A stretch of 64,000 bases of DNA. Origin: Clavaria fumosa (taxonomy: Eukaryota > Basidiomycota > Agaricomycetes > Agaricales > Clavariaceae). A program made the position numbers and the translations under genes. Position 1 is the first letter of the stretch, and every line of letters starts with the position of its first letter. Where the stretch lies: the NCBI GenBank assembly GCA_951802425.1, contig OX637806.1:806001-870000 (forward strand), in the 5' to 3' direction. Shown in pieces: positions 19,757 through 30,239 of this stretch. Under the pieces are notes generated by a model. The model was given only the letters and a program-made list of their open reading frames with translations. It did not search any database and had not been told where the DNA came from.

Positions 19757-22700
19757 ATGCCTCCAAAGTCTGCCAGGAGTGCTGCACAGAGGCAGCAGCT
19801 GTCAGGAGCCAGGGAAAAGGCCTCTAGCTCACTACTAGGTTTGGAAGAGCTGCAGATACTCCTTGAGGCTGCTGAAAAGAGAGCCTTGGTGGCTGAGGCT
19901 GAAGTTGTGGAATTAAAGGCTGCACTGGAGAGTGAGAGAGAGGCTAGTGGGGAATTCAGAGAGAAACTGGAGAAGGAGGCTGCTAAATCTGCAGGTTTAG
20001 CTCACCAGCTTGCCCTAGAGAAAGAGTGCTCAGCAAAGTGGTACTGTGCATTTCGTGTTGAGCAGCGTGCACGTCAGAGGGGGCAGGCTAGGAAGCAGGT
20101 TTTGGAGAATCAGATAACACTTCTGCAATCATCTGGTCATAGACAGACAGATGAATTGAAGGGCCTCAAGAGCAGTGCATCAAAAGCAATTGATGCAATG
20201 CTGAGGGTGGAAAAGAAGAATTCCAGCTTGCAAAGTGAGCTATCAAAATGCATGGAGAGATGCAGAAATGAGATGAAAAGAGTGCAGATCAAACTAAAAT
20301 TGGTTGGACAAAAGTTGAAGGAAACCAGGATGATGGCCACTCAGCTGAAGAAACACTGTGCCTGAGCTGCTGCAGTCAAAGAGAGGGCAGTGAAAAGGGC
20401 AAAGGAGAAGGTTATCAAAGAAAGAAGTGTTCATATGCTTCTCAAGAAAGGGGTTTATACAGAACAGACAAGGAACTTGATCAGACTTTTGGTTCAGACT
20501 GGATGTTCTAGGGAGTATGTTGGAGATGTCATCCAAGCAATATTCAAAACTGCTGGAATATCTGTGGTTGGACATGTCAGTAGATGCACAGTGTCTCGAG
20601 CTGTGGTAGAGGGCTACTATGCTGCACAGATTCAGTTGGGATATGAGATGCTGAATGCTGAGGGGATGACATTCAGTGCAGATGGCACAACTCATAGGGC
20701 CATCAACTACACTTCACGGCATGTCAACCTCAAAGCAGAATCATATGAATCAGGTTGCCAGAGCAAAGGGACAGAGCATACCACTCATCTGATGGGTGTC
20801 TATCCTGCTTTGGATGGAAGTAGTGCAGAGTCTGTTAAGGCTTGGAAAAATCTGCTGGGAAATATTGCAGATATGTACAACCAAAGCCCTCTTGGAAAAT
20901 GTGCAGGGCACTTGCTCTGGGCAGTAGATATTTTCATCAAGTTGAATGGGATGCACACTGATCATTGTGCCAAGGAAAAGAAGGATGTGAAACTTCTAGA
21001 GAAGGAGAAAATGTTGGCCACATACCAGTGTCTTGGAGAGGACCAGATTGCAGAAAGATCAAGTCAGGAACTTCTGCCCCACTTCTTTGAAGCACAGAAA
21101 AGAATGATAAATCTTGCTGGAGGCAAAAAGAAGTGGCATACTCTTTCTGAGGAAGAGAAGGCTGAAAGGCATGCTGTCTCTATGGAGCAATTGACCAAGG
21201 ACTTGGGGAAAGACCACTATGACCAATTGTCAGATGATGAGAAAAGAATCCTGAAGCTGTTTATCTGGGCTGGGTGTGGCTGCCACAAAGATCTCAACAC
21301 AGTGCATGGAGGGAATGCAGCTATGATGGCTTGGTGGGAGAAGAATGGTGTTGAACCTCCTGTATTGTTGGCAAACAGAGACAATGCAGCAATCTTGAAA
21401 GACAAATCTCCAGCTGATGGTGTGGCAACACCTGCACAGGAATGAGCATTTCAGATGACAACTCGTGGTGGGGTGAAAGCAGCACAGATTGCAGGAGAAA
21501 TTTTCAACAATAAAAATGACAAAAAGGGGCATCATGATTCATTCCAGTGGTGGTGGATGTCTAATGTGAAGCAAGCATTTACATTTCCTGGCACTTCCAA
21601 CAATTGCTTTCAGTCCCATTGTGAAGCTGCAGCTGTCCTCATACAGCACAAGCCTCAATTTGTCAAGTTCCTGGAGTATGTCAAGGAGAAAAAGCAGGCC
21701 ATGAGATTCAGTCATATGGAAGAGAATCTGTGGAAAGCACTCCATTGCACTGCGACACTGACTGAGCTTGCAGTTCTGGCATTGTATGCACAAGCTGTGT
21801 CACATCCATACATGAGAAGTGTTCGCATGTCTGGGGCTGTGAAGGTCAACATGTTGGACTTGGGCCCATTACACCAAAAGGTTTACAGACACATACAAAG
21901 GGTCATAGGAGACCCAAGCCTTCTTGTTGGGGACTCTATCACATGGGAAACTGGTGCAATGGATGGACAGATGTGGCAGACACCAGCAGCAGTTGCAGCA
22001 GTGCAAAAGATTGCACCTTCTCTGCCTCATCTGAGAGAAGTGTTGGTTGCATTTTTTGAAGGAGCAGCTGTGACATGGAAATGCTTCACTTCTGAATTTG
22101 CACCTGGTGGTCTGATTGATGAGGCCACCATGGAGGAAAAGGAATTAGCCTGGATGCCACCCACAAATGATGCAAATGAAGGTGCTCTTGGCTCATTTCG
22201 AGTACTTATGCGACACCAACCACACCTCACATCATTGCAATACAATGCTCAGGCAATGTATGCTCACAATGATACCCAAGCCTTCATGGAGAAGATGTTC
22301 CAGCCTGAAGATTACAAGCATATTCATCAGCTTGCATGTAAAGATGAGGCAAAGGGGGTGGAACAAGCAGGGAGGGAGGCAATTATCAGGCATGCCAAAG
22401 CCAAGATTGATGAGCATGAGGCTGCAAGGGATGCAAAAAAGAAGAAGGCAGCCAAAGTAGCTGGACATGTGGCTGCAGTGAAGCTGATATTTGACAAGGA
22501 GCAAGTCAAGAAGCTCAAAGGAGACAAGCTCAAAGACCATCTTCTGGCATTTCAAAGGGCTGGAGCTCCAAACCTGCAGAATCTGTCCCTTAGGACAGCT
22601 GTGGTAAAGATTAGGGAAGGACTTGTGCAATCAATTGATCTCTATAATACTGGGCAATGGAAGCCAAACACAAGTGTGGGCCCTCAAACAATTCCAATGG

Positions 22701-22768
22701 AGTCAGAATCTGGGGAAGAATTTGACCTGGATGAAGGAATGGAAGACTGGGAGGACATGGATGAATAG
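19757..22768 (+). pseudogene. Candidate DDE transposase with N-terminal coiled coil (two nonsense codons)
   Basis: One continuous frame of 1003 codons from ATG at 19757, broken only by TGA at 20363 and at 21443; both fit CGA (Arg) changed to TGA. Residues ~25-230 form a charged coiled coil. The core has SADGTTHR (candidate catalytic Asp 309, codon 20681), GMHTDHC (Asp 402, codon 20960), a C-x2-H followed by LN (GCGCHKDLN, Cys 507/His 510) and NDANEGALGS (candidate Glu 808, codon 22178). The order Asp-Asp-C2H-Glu with an insertion before Glu resembles hAT-like RNase H transposases, but the flanking sequence does not match any superfamily I know. An acidic tail ends the protein. A possible 5'-leader intron (GTAAGT at about 19685 to GTGCAG at 19748) precedes the start. 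Catalytic residues are inferred. Confidence 0.75.
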
Positions 22769-22984
22769 TGCAGAGTTTTCCCATTATTGTGCCATTATTT
22801 TTACTTCAAACAAGCAGTGTAGAGTCTCTTGAGTATCTGCAGTGTATATAGTTTCTATATAACCAAGAAAACAGTGTTGTTGCCATGTCTGAGGCCTGTA
22901 ATTGAGCTGGGTCAGCCTTTGTCACGCTTTCTGTCACAGGCCATTACATCACACTGCGTCGTGAAGCGGAGTTGCCCAACCCCA

Positions 22985-22991
22985 CTACAAT
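22985..22991. other. 7-bp target duplication CTACAAT, right
   Basis: Identical to 18859-18865 and directly adjacent to the right inverted repeat. Confidence 0.85.
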
Positions 22992-23138
22992 ACCTAGTGT
23001 GTGTTGGGAAAGGGGCTCTTTGTCCTTTCTCTTCACTCACTAGGTATGTTCCCTCTCTCATCTGAGAATCTCCTCCTTAGTCTTTTCTCATTCATTTACT
23101 AGTGTACTGCGTTTCACAAGCACCCACCCTCCGCACTG

Positions 23139-23243
23139 TTTACTTTACACGACCCTGCAATTTGAGCCCCCCGGGCATCTTCGGATGCCAGGGTGGCTGC
23201 TTTACCGCTACCTCATTACATCAGCATCAAGCACCTTGATTGG
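23139..23243 (+). repeat. 105-bp direct repeat, copy 2
   Basis: Partner of 18524-18628. The small non-autonomous element (23248) is inserted right at its end, so the repeat predates that insertion. Confidence 0.8.
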
Positions 23244-23247
23244 GCAT

Positions 23248-23888
23248 TGGGGGGGCAACGCCTGCCAAACTTGCTTTGTTTGTACCTGTTGTTGCTGTCT
23301 GCTAGAGCAGTGACACAAAAAGTGCGACTGAAATTCTGCCTTCCACACACATTTCTGAGCTTAGCTTCAGTGAGAGGAATTGCTCAGAAAAATGTTTTAA
23401 ACAAAATGTTGAAGATAGATGTTTTTTAAAAGGCCTTGTTTTCGAGATAATACTGATATCTCAAGAACAAATAAAAATTAAAAAATCTATCTTCAACATT
23501 CTTTTCTAAATAAATTTAGAAACATTTTGTCTCACTAAGATGAAGCCTCAAAATGTGTGTGGAAGCTGGAAAAGTCCTTGCAACATCAGGCAGCCAAGTG
23601 ATGCAGTGACGAAGTCACACATGTGACAGTGCTCCAGGACAATGCTGATCATTGCTGATTGTAACTGATCTACCCTCTATCTTGAGCACATGTAAAGGGA
23701 TCTTGATTTTAATTATACCATCAAATACTTCAGCAATTTTAGTGTATGTTTTTTAAAAAAACTGAGTGTATAGCTTCAGGATTCATTGAGAAACAATTTT
23801 ATTATGTTTTGTGTCACTCAAATGAGGATTTTAGGTGTGGAGTCGATTACATAAGCGTCACGCGGCTTTGGTGGGGGTTGCCCCCCCA
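23248..23888. mobile_element. 641-bp non-autonomous (MITE-like) relative of the 18866-22984 transposon
   Basis: Ends TGGGGGGGCAAC and, at the right, GTTGCCCCCCCA form an inverted repeat extending about 22 bp with three mismatches. It is flanked by a perfect 7-bp duplication TGGGCAT (23241-23247 and 23889-23895). The TGGGG start, the GGGCAAC box, a right subterminal ATTACATnAGCGTCACG-like block and the interior foldback are shared with the 4.1-kb transposon. It has no coding frame, so it would depend on that element's transposase. Confidence 0.8.
23338..23565. repeat. Foldback inside the MITE, copy 2
   Basis: Arms of about 88 bp (23338-23428 and 23478-23565) are inverted repeats sharing CTTCCACACACATTT at the outer edge and GTTGAAGATAGAT at the inner edge. 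Confidence 0.8.
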
Positions 23889-24184
23889 TGGGCATGCAAA
23901 AGTGCAACGCTATCACGTGAATACGCCACGTGCTTTTGATTTTGGTCTCGTGATACCGACCTTCCTAAGCTGGGTCCAGAGTCCAGACACCGCCTGAGAG
24001 CCACCGTTGTTGCTGGTGCTGTGGCCTTTTAGGTGATCATCGATCATCCTTGATGTACCACGGTCTTGGCAGTCGCTTTCTCCTCATCTAGACGATCGCC
24101 TAGCCATGTCGGTTTATCCGATGCACACTAGCTATCTTGCCTTCTACCTCGCGTTTCAAACACCATTCGCAGAACGAGCTGTGA

Positions 24185-24212
24185 TATTTAAGAACATGGA
24201 CACACCACAAGG
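24185..24212 (+). promoter_or_regulatory. Shared promoter block of the secreted-protein genes, copy 1
   Basis: TATTTAAG followed by AACATGGACACACCACAA lies 67 nt upstream of the ATG at 24254. The same block (TTTAAAAGCATGGACACATC) lies 85 nt upstream of the paralogue at 27599. The rest of the upstream DNA is not obviously alike, so this is probably the TATA/start region. Confidence 0.7.
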
Positions 24213-24253
24213 TTGTCCTCCACCCCTCTTCCTTCCCTCCTTACCCAGATAAC

Positions 24254-24759
24254 ATGTTGCGCGGATTCGTCATTCTCGTTGCCGCGACATTCGGTGGCCT
24301 GCTCGTCGTCAGCGGGAATCCCCAACCCTCGGCTGCCCCTTGCACGTACACGTGTCCTCCCAACGACCACCTTGACTTTCTTCTAGGCGAGACTCATGTG
24401 AATCCGGACAACACCTTCTTTTGCTCCTACCCCACCGCACCGGGAAGTGATCCCAATGATTTCTTCTGCATCTATAAAGTAAGCTCGTGCTATTTCTGGC
24501 GCTGCCTCGCCACATATCTCTCCCCTCGCCTTTGAATCTCATGTGGAACACCGATCACCGATCACAGGTCACCGGCGAATTGGACCACGATAACGACGCT
24601 GGCCTTTGTCCAGCTACAGCTCCATGTGTGAGCGGCAACAGACGTCGCCGCAGAGGGACGCCGGAGGCCGCCGCACGACGTCGTTCTAGCCGTCGGGCGC
24701 CCAATCCGCAGCTGATGAACACGCGCAACAATCTGAAGAGGCAGCGCGATCTGTTTTGA
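24254..24759 (+). CDS. Small secreted cysteine protein with Arg-rich tail (1)
   Basis: Two exons, 24254-24478 and 24568-24759 (intron 89 nt, GTAAGC to CACAG, phase 0), give 138 residues. Residues 1-21 form a signal peptide (MLRGFVILVAATFGGLLVVS). The mature part begins NPQPSAAPCTYTCPP and has cysteines arranged CxxxC ... FFCSY ... FFCIYK ... DHDNDAGLCPATAPC, followed by a strongly basic tail (NRRRRRG ... ARRRSSRR) ending NNLKRQRDLF. Dibasic and polyarginine sites could be cut by a Kex2-type protease. The paralogue at 27599 has the same structure, intron position and second-exon length. No function is known to me; an effector-like or peptide-precursor role is a guess. It is the first intact host gene after the repeats. 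Confidence 0.8.
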
Positions 24760-27513
24760 CGTTCGGTGCTGAACGGTGAATAACCCCCGCGGACTTTCCC
24801 ACAAATTATACCTCCACTTGTTCATAAGCGCTATATACTTGGCCACGTTCCTTTCCCGCTCTCCCACTTCACTCGTTCGTAGGAAGCGTTATACACTCCT
24901 TTCTTTGGGTTACGTGACATATCTAGATTGAACTTCCGTGGTAGTTTACTCCCTTCACGGGCGATATTATGGACATCAACATGTTGTGCAGTGTTACTGT
25001 AATGTACTTGCTGCGCTTTGGCCTATTTCTCTTAGCCTTGATGGATGTGATGTGTGATGTGAGAAGAACAAGATTCGTGGTGGTGCGCTCTGCATGATCC
25101 CTTTCGCCACGTGCCTACCTGCCTACCGCTTTGCGCACCCATCACCAAGTTTGAATCGAACACACGCAGCTGGGAATGTTCGCTGTTGCGGCGCTAAGAG
25201 AAGGTTGGCATCATTCAGTCAAAGATGAGATTGGTGCGTTGTGCGAGACAGAGTGGCTCCCCGTGAGGATACTCCTATAGCTCGGACCTGTTTTGCAAAA
25301 CGAAATACAAGGTACAAATTGACACTCGCACCTAGTGAAGCTAGTGAAGACCCCTTGGCCGACTCATGCCTGAGACATGTTTGGTTGCAAAGGCGACACA
25401 ACTGCTATCCACATACATATCTAAGTGCCCATCATCGTCTTGAATCAAAAGATTAACAGTCGGCCAACTTTTTAGCGCTGAAAATTGAATCTCGGGCCAC
25501 TCGATTTTCCGTTGTCGCATTGGTTACGTTACATGTAGGCAATCCGCCTTCGCCTGATGGCTTAGCACAAAGGGATCGGTAAAGGTGGCCTGGCCATATA
25601 TGGCGATATTTATCAAAGCAGAGGTAAACACTCCCATCATCGTCGCACGCGTTGACGTTCGTTCCTAATTCCGGTCACTCAGTTTATTCGGTCCGGTGTC
25701 TTATCACGTATGTCACACGTGGGCGCTAACTCACGTCAAACCTCCTGTTCCCACATCTGTCACTGCCGTCACATGCACCCGCTCACCGCTCAGAACCTTC
25801 GCGCTCATCGTCCCCAACAACGAGCTCAATCATTCATCAATATCTCCACCATATTTGGCTGCTACCGTCTCTAGTTGCTGTAAAGTGTCACATGTTCAGA
25901 TATGGATATTTTTCCAAGCAGGTCATCGTACAGATGTTGCCGCTGTAAGAATTGTATTGGACCTGGAGTATAAGGCCATATTTGAGGTATTTACAGATGT
26001 CTTAGTACACCCTGCTCTTGCGGGCTTTAATTATTCGGTGCTGAATGATTAAATAGCGTAGTGGTGCCACACGGCAGTCCTTATGCTCCCTTGGGTTGTT
26101 ATTTGTTGGACTGCCAAATAGGACCAAGCAGCTAGTTTTGAGATCCTGCCTGACCCATCATGAGAGGATATGTGTAAAAAGCATGTAGCAAAAAGAACTA
26201 GGTCCCAATGTGCATGTTTGATGGGATGGTTGAGCTCGTCGTTGGCAACAATGAGCACAGGGGCGGTGGCGGTAAGGGGCCTGAGAAAATGATAAGTGAC
26301 ACGAGGCTCACACGGTTGCTAATTTGTGAAGTGTAATAAGCAAGCGAGACACTTCTTGGGCTAATCACACTCTCGTACGACGGAGGCGGGCATCCCATTG
26401 TTCGTGAGCAGGCCCAGGAATTTCCAGATCATGAAGGCCGACGAGATGAGTTGAGGACGCGCAGTCGGAGCAGAAATCAAGATGACAGGTGTCGTCACAT
26501 CAGAGGACAGTCCATCTCGTGTTGTCGCCTCTGGCTTGGCGGAGCCTGTCGCTCCTGATGAATTTGCCCCGGGTTCTACCACACCACAGTATACAAACTT
26601 CCCAGCGCGGACGTCCCGATTCCCCCCTGAGCTCGCGACATCCTGGCCGCGTAAGCTCCCCCACCCCTCGCTTCACAATCTTTCCCCCTAAGAAAATATC
26701 CCTTGTTTGAGACTAAGGCGGGATATTATTATTTTTTCTCCTTCTCTAACGGCGCCGAGTACGACTTTGGATGAGTAGCTATTGTTGACAAAAGGATAAA
26801 ATAACGGCGTAGACGACTTGGCTCTCGACTGAGCACCCCGTCGCTCTTCATTATTGGCGAGATTGCCGTATACGATCTTTCCGATTTTTTTCTCCGTCTC
26901 CTTTTTGCTTCCCAGGTTGTGTCGGATACATCTCGATCAACATAGTGAGGACTAGCGTTCTATGTTCCCCTTTGGCAGTTATGATCCGTATAAACGAAGA
27001 TTACTCAGTTACTCAGATTCTGCGATGAATGGGCTCTCTGGATGGATTGCGTGGACGAGTAAACACGCTTCAGACATGCTGATGATAATGCACGTAACCC
27101 TGACATGAGTTTGTATCATGGTGTGACAAGTCACTCACTCGCAATTGCCCGTTCCCCTTCTCGCCCCCTCTCATCAAACTACAACTACATTCATGATCTC
27201 CCCCTCCCCTAATTACTCTCTTCTCGGTACCGACATTGATCTGGAACAATTTGTTAGAGGGGTAAATCGCTCTTGTATGCTTGAACGGGCTCCCGCTGCC
27301 CGTACCCGTTGTTTCCCACACTCTTTGCGGCTGTGCCTTTTCAGGGTATGATCGGCTCTCGCCTTGCCTGGGCCCATATTGAATAGTTTCTCATCCATCA
27401 AATAATTATCACAGGGACAATTAACCGAATTTCCCAGGCATCGTTGTTCGTTCCATATTTCTCAGTACCTCACTCGTTTTTTTAAATCTCCGTCAATTTT
27501 TTTTGATTCGAGG
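24760..27513. other. Intergenic 2.75 kb; one inverted-repeat element
   Basis: No gene is supported. Short frames at 25241, 25696 and 26361-26710 lack motifs or plausible splicing. A minus-strand frame at 26582-26361 (Ser/Thr-rich with a hydrophobic stretch) could be the end of a small cell-surface protein, but no start or partner exon was found. See the inverted repeat at 25801-26256. Confidence 0.4.
25801..26256. repeat. 456-bp segment bounded by ~43-bp inverted repeats
   Basis: 25801-25843 (GCGCTCATCGTCCCC...) and the complement of 26214-26256 (GTGCTCATTGTTGCC...) agree at about 35 of 43 positions, with a shared CGAGCTCAA core. This looks like an old non-autonomous DNA element. I found no convincing target duplication. 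Confidence 0.5.
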
Positions 27514-27537
27514 TTTAAAAGCATGGACACATCACAA
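27514..27537 (+). promoter_or_regulatory. Shared promoter block, copy 2
   Basis: TTTAAAAGCATGGACACATC, matching 24187-24210 with three differences, 85 nt upstream of the ATG at 27599. Confidence 0.7.
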
Positions 27538-27598
27538 AAGTGCGCTCGAGGACCTTATTCTAATCCTTTCTCCCTCCCCCAATTTCCACCTAACCACC

Positions 27599-28059
27599 AT
27601 GTTGCGAGCATTCGTCCTCCTTTTCATCGTGACTTTTGTCAGCCTAGCCGCCGCTGTTCCGAGTCCCCAACCTTCGAACACGCCTTGCGACTTCGTCTGT
27701 CCAGCGAAGGACACGCAGAACACCCCTCTCCTTAAGAGCAACGATGATGATGCGAACCTCCACTGCGTATACGGTGATGACGACCACCACTGCAAATACA
27801 ATAAGGTGAGCTCGTGCTCGTTGGCCTCTCCGTCAGCCTCCATCTCAATGCTAGACACCGACCACAGCACACTGGCGTGCAAGCTAACGACCACGATAAC
27901 GGACATTGTCCGGCGACCGCGACATTGCCGCAGGGTTGCCCAGCCCCGAGACGCCGCAGAGGGGTACCGCGGGCCTCCGCGCGACGCAGTACCAGCGTTC
28001 TGGCGCCCAATGTGGAGGTGATGAAGAGGCGCAGCAACCTGAAGAGGCAGCGCGCTTAG
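27599..28059 (+). CDS. Small secreted cysteine protein with Arg-rich tail (2)
   Basis: Exons 27599-27805 and 27868-28059 (intron 62 nt, GTGAGC to CCACAG, phase 0) give 132 residues. Signal peptide MLRAFVLLFIVTFVSLAAAV, then PSPQPSNTPCDFVCPAKD, LHCVYGDDDHHCKY, NDHDNGHCPATATLPQGC, a basic RRRRG segment and the conserved end NNLKRQ in the form SNLKRQRA. Exon 2 is 192 nt, exactly as in the gene at 24254, and the intron is at the same point, so the two arose by tandem duplication. The acceptor at 27867 is chosen because it restores the HDN-CPATA homology; the downstream GCAAG would shift the frame. Confidence 0.8.
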
Positions 28060-29289
28060 TCTTTGACTTTTGATGCTGCACGACGGATCCCCTCTCTTCG
28101 ACTAAGCTACATCTCGACTCGTTAGTAGGAGGCGCTAATATGTGATGGACGCTTTTTTCCCGTTCTTTGGACCATATCTCCTTTTCGTTCGCAGGAAGTG
28201 CTATCTGTGACGGACCCGTTCTTGTTCGCCCCCTCAGGACTCTGCCTCCTCGCTCATAGATAGTGCTGTATATGTTCTTTTATCCCGGCTTCGCGGACAT
28301 GACTCTTATTGTTTTAATGACAACGTTCCGTCCCTGTTACTCCCGCCCGCCCCTGTTTCTTTCTTTGTAGAATGCCCGATGAAGAACGCCCGCTCCACAA
28401 CTCGTGGCAAAGCTGCACAGCCGCGCCACGGATTGTCCCTCGCAAATCGCGATCCGTTTTGCCACGCGCCAACCACGCCACAAGTGCCCGCCAATTTGCA
28501 ATTCTTGCTTACGTACCTTTATAGCTCAGACAGGAGAGGACCTCGCCACTTGGGCCAAAGCTCCACCGCACAACACACGTTGAAATTTTTTCTTTGGGAG
28601 ATTGCGATTTTTTTTTTCGTGCTAGTATGTTCCGTTTCGAAGGGGTCCGCGGTGGTCTGGCTTCCTCGGTTGCTTTTTCGGCGCTTCAGCTGCGGTCTGG
28701 CCTCCTGGGCTAGCCCGTCACCTTCACCGGTTTGCCCGCCCAACCCCTAAACGAGGTCAACGGTCGACTTTCGCACCCAACCACGTCCGTCGTCCAGCCC
28801 CGTCGGGCCGACCTCCAGAACCTCAGACGCGCCGCCGTCAGGTTCGCTCACTCACTGTGAGTGAGGGGAATGCCTTTTTTTCTCTCCTTTTTTTTTTTGG
28901 TGGCTTAGGGGTTATCTGTATGTTCCCCCTCACGAGGTCCCTATTTGCGTATTCGGTGGACTGACGCCCTCCTTGATCATGCAGGAGCTTGTTCCATATG
29001 AGACTTTATGAAATTGATAAGGAAACATGAAAAAAAAAAAAACATGAAAAAAAAAAAAGAAAGACGACAAGCGACGAGCGACAAGATAAGCGATGGGTGG
29101 TGACAGAAAACGGCCGAACATCCCTATCCCGGGTAACACGGCAAACGCGCCCAAATTGACAGCGAGACGACGGAGGACAAAAGAGACACGCGTGGCCGGT
29201 GCATGCCGGTGCACGAGCGAAACAAAGAAAAGAGGAACAGAGACGGTCCACGGGAAGTCACCAGGAGGAAGAAAACCGCTCGCTCGAGA
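28060..29289. other. Intergenic; no gene supported
   Basis: An open frame at 28379-28750 has no motif and poor composition for a host protein. Poly-A/T runs at 28605-28620 and 28875-28900 and paired A-runs at 29029-29060 are present. Confidence 0.4.
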
Positions 29290-30220
29290 AAGGAGGGCAT
29301 GAGAGCATGAGAGCATCTCCTGAAATGAATGAAATAATGACAGGGCCGCGCACACCAACAACAAGACGGTAACGCACGTGACGGACTCCGCGAACGACAG
29401 ACGTCGGGGGGCGGTGGCGGCGGCGGTGGCGGGGTGGCTGGGAGATGTGCGTGCGTGTGTTCCCTTGCTCCCTTCCACTTCATCGCCCGTCGTCTGTCGT
29501 AAGGAGGGCGAGAGAGCATGAGAGCACTTCCTAAGAAATGAATGGAATAATGATAAATGACAATAATGATAGGGCGGGCCCCCCGCTTCCGCGCACACCA
29601 ACAACAAGACGCTAACGCACGTGACGGACCCCGCGAACGACAAACGTCGGAGGGCGGCGGCGGCGGCGGCGGGGTGGCTGGGAGATGTGCGTGCGCGCAT
29701 GCGTGAGTGCGTTCCCTTGCTACTCCATCGCCCGTCGTCCGTCGCTGCCGCCTGTCGTCCCGTCGCCCGCCCAGGGCCCCTGGCCCGTCGTCGTGTCCGT
29801 AGCGGTGGGGCGCGGTGTATGTAACCATACCGCTACCATACACGACCTGGGCCCATGCCGGGGAGGCTGCGTTACGCCTAACTCTCCTTATAGAGCGTGG
29901 AGATTGGCTGAGTGAAATAATGGAATAATGATAAATGACAAAAAATGATAGGGCCCCCCCCCCCGCTTCCGCTTCCGCGCACATTAGCGGCAAGACGGTG
30001 ACGCACGTGACGGTTTCCGCGAACGACAGACGTCGGAGGGCGGCGGCGGCGGGGTGGCTGGGAGATGTGCGTGCGCGCATGCGTGAGTGCGTTCCCTTGC
30101 TACTCCATCGCCCGTCGTCCGTCGCTGCCGCCTGTCGTCCCTCGTCCTTCGTCGCCGGTCCAGGGCCCCAGGCCCGTCGTCGTGTCCGGAGCGGTGGGGC
30201 GTGGTGGAGGAGATCGGACG
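29290..30220 (+). repeat. GC-rich long tandem repeat, three units
   Basis: Three diverged copies start near 29293, 29503 and 29905. Each has GAATGAAATAATGA-like sequence, then ACGCACGTGACGG (a CACGTG box), CCGCGAACGACA, a (GGC)n run, GGGGTGGCTGGGAGATGTGC and, in units 2 and 3, a shared CCATCGCCCGTCGTCCGTCG tail. Long open frames here on both strands are effects of this GC-rich repetition. Confidence 0.8.
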
Positions 30221-30239
30221 CGCGGAGGAGGGGGGCGGC

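Larger units (their letters stand above)
18866..22984 (+). mobile_element. 4.1-kb DNA transposon of unassigned superfamily
   Basis: Both ends carry the perfect 13-bp inverted repeat TGGGGTTGGGCAA (right end TTGCCCAACCCCA), flanked by the 7-bp duplication CTACAAT. Inside is one long gene (19757-22768) plus a foldback near the left end (19091-19373). Subterminal boxes of the GCGTCACG type occur near both ends. A 7-bp duplication differs from the usual values of Tc1 (2), piggyBac (4), hAT and KDZ (8) and Mutator (9). The non-autonomous element at 23248-23888 has the same end type and duplication length. I recall abundant unannotated relatives of the encoded protein in Agaricomycetes, but this was not checked against a database. 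Confidence 0.85.

Noticed and set aside
19757..22768. KDZ (Kyakuja-Dileera-Zisupton) transposase
   Set aside because: I see no N-terminal CxC cysteine cluster and none of the KDZ signature phrases I know; the protein starts with a coiled coil and the duplication is 7 bp rather than 8.
18858..22992. 8- or 9-bp target duplication (hAT or Mutator type) for the 4.1-kb transposon
   Set aside because: ACTACAAT can be read as an 8-bp repeat only if the two ends are asymmetric. Taking TGGGG...CCCCA as the ends gives a perfect symmetric inverted repeat and 7-bp duplications, and the small relative independently gives 7 bp.
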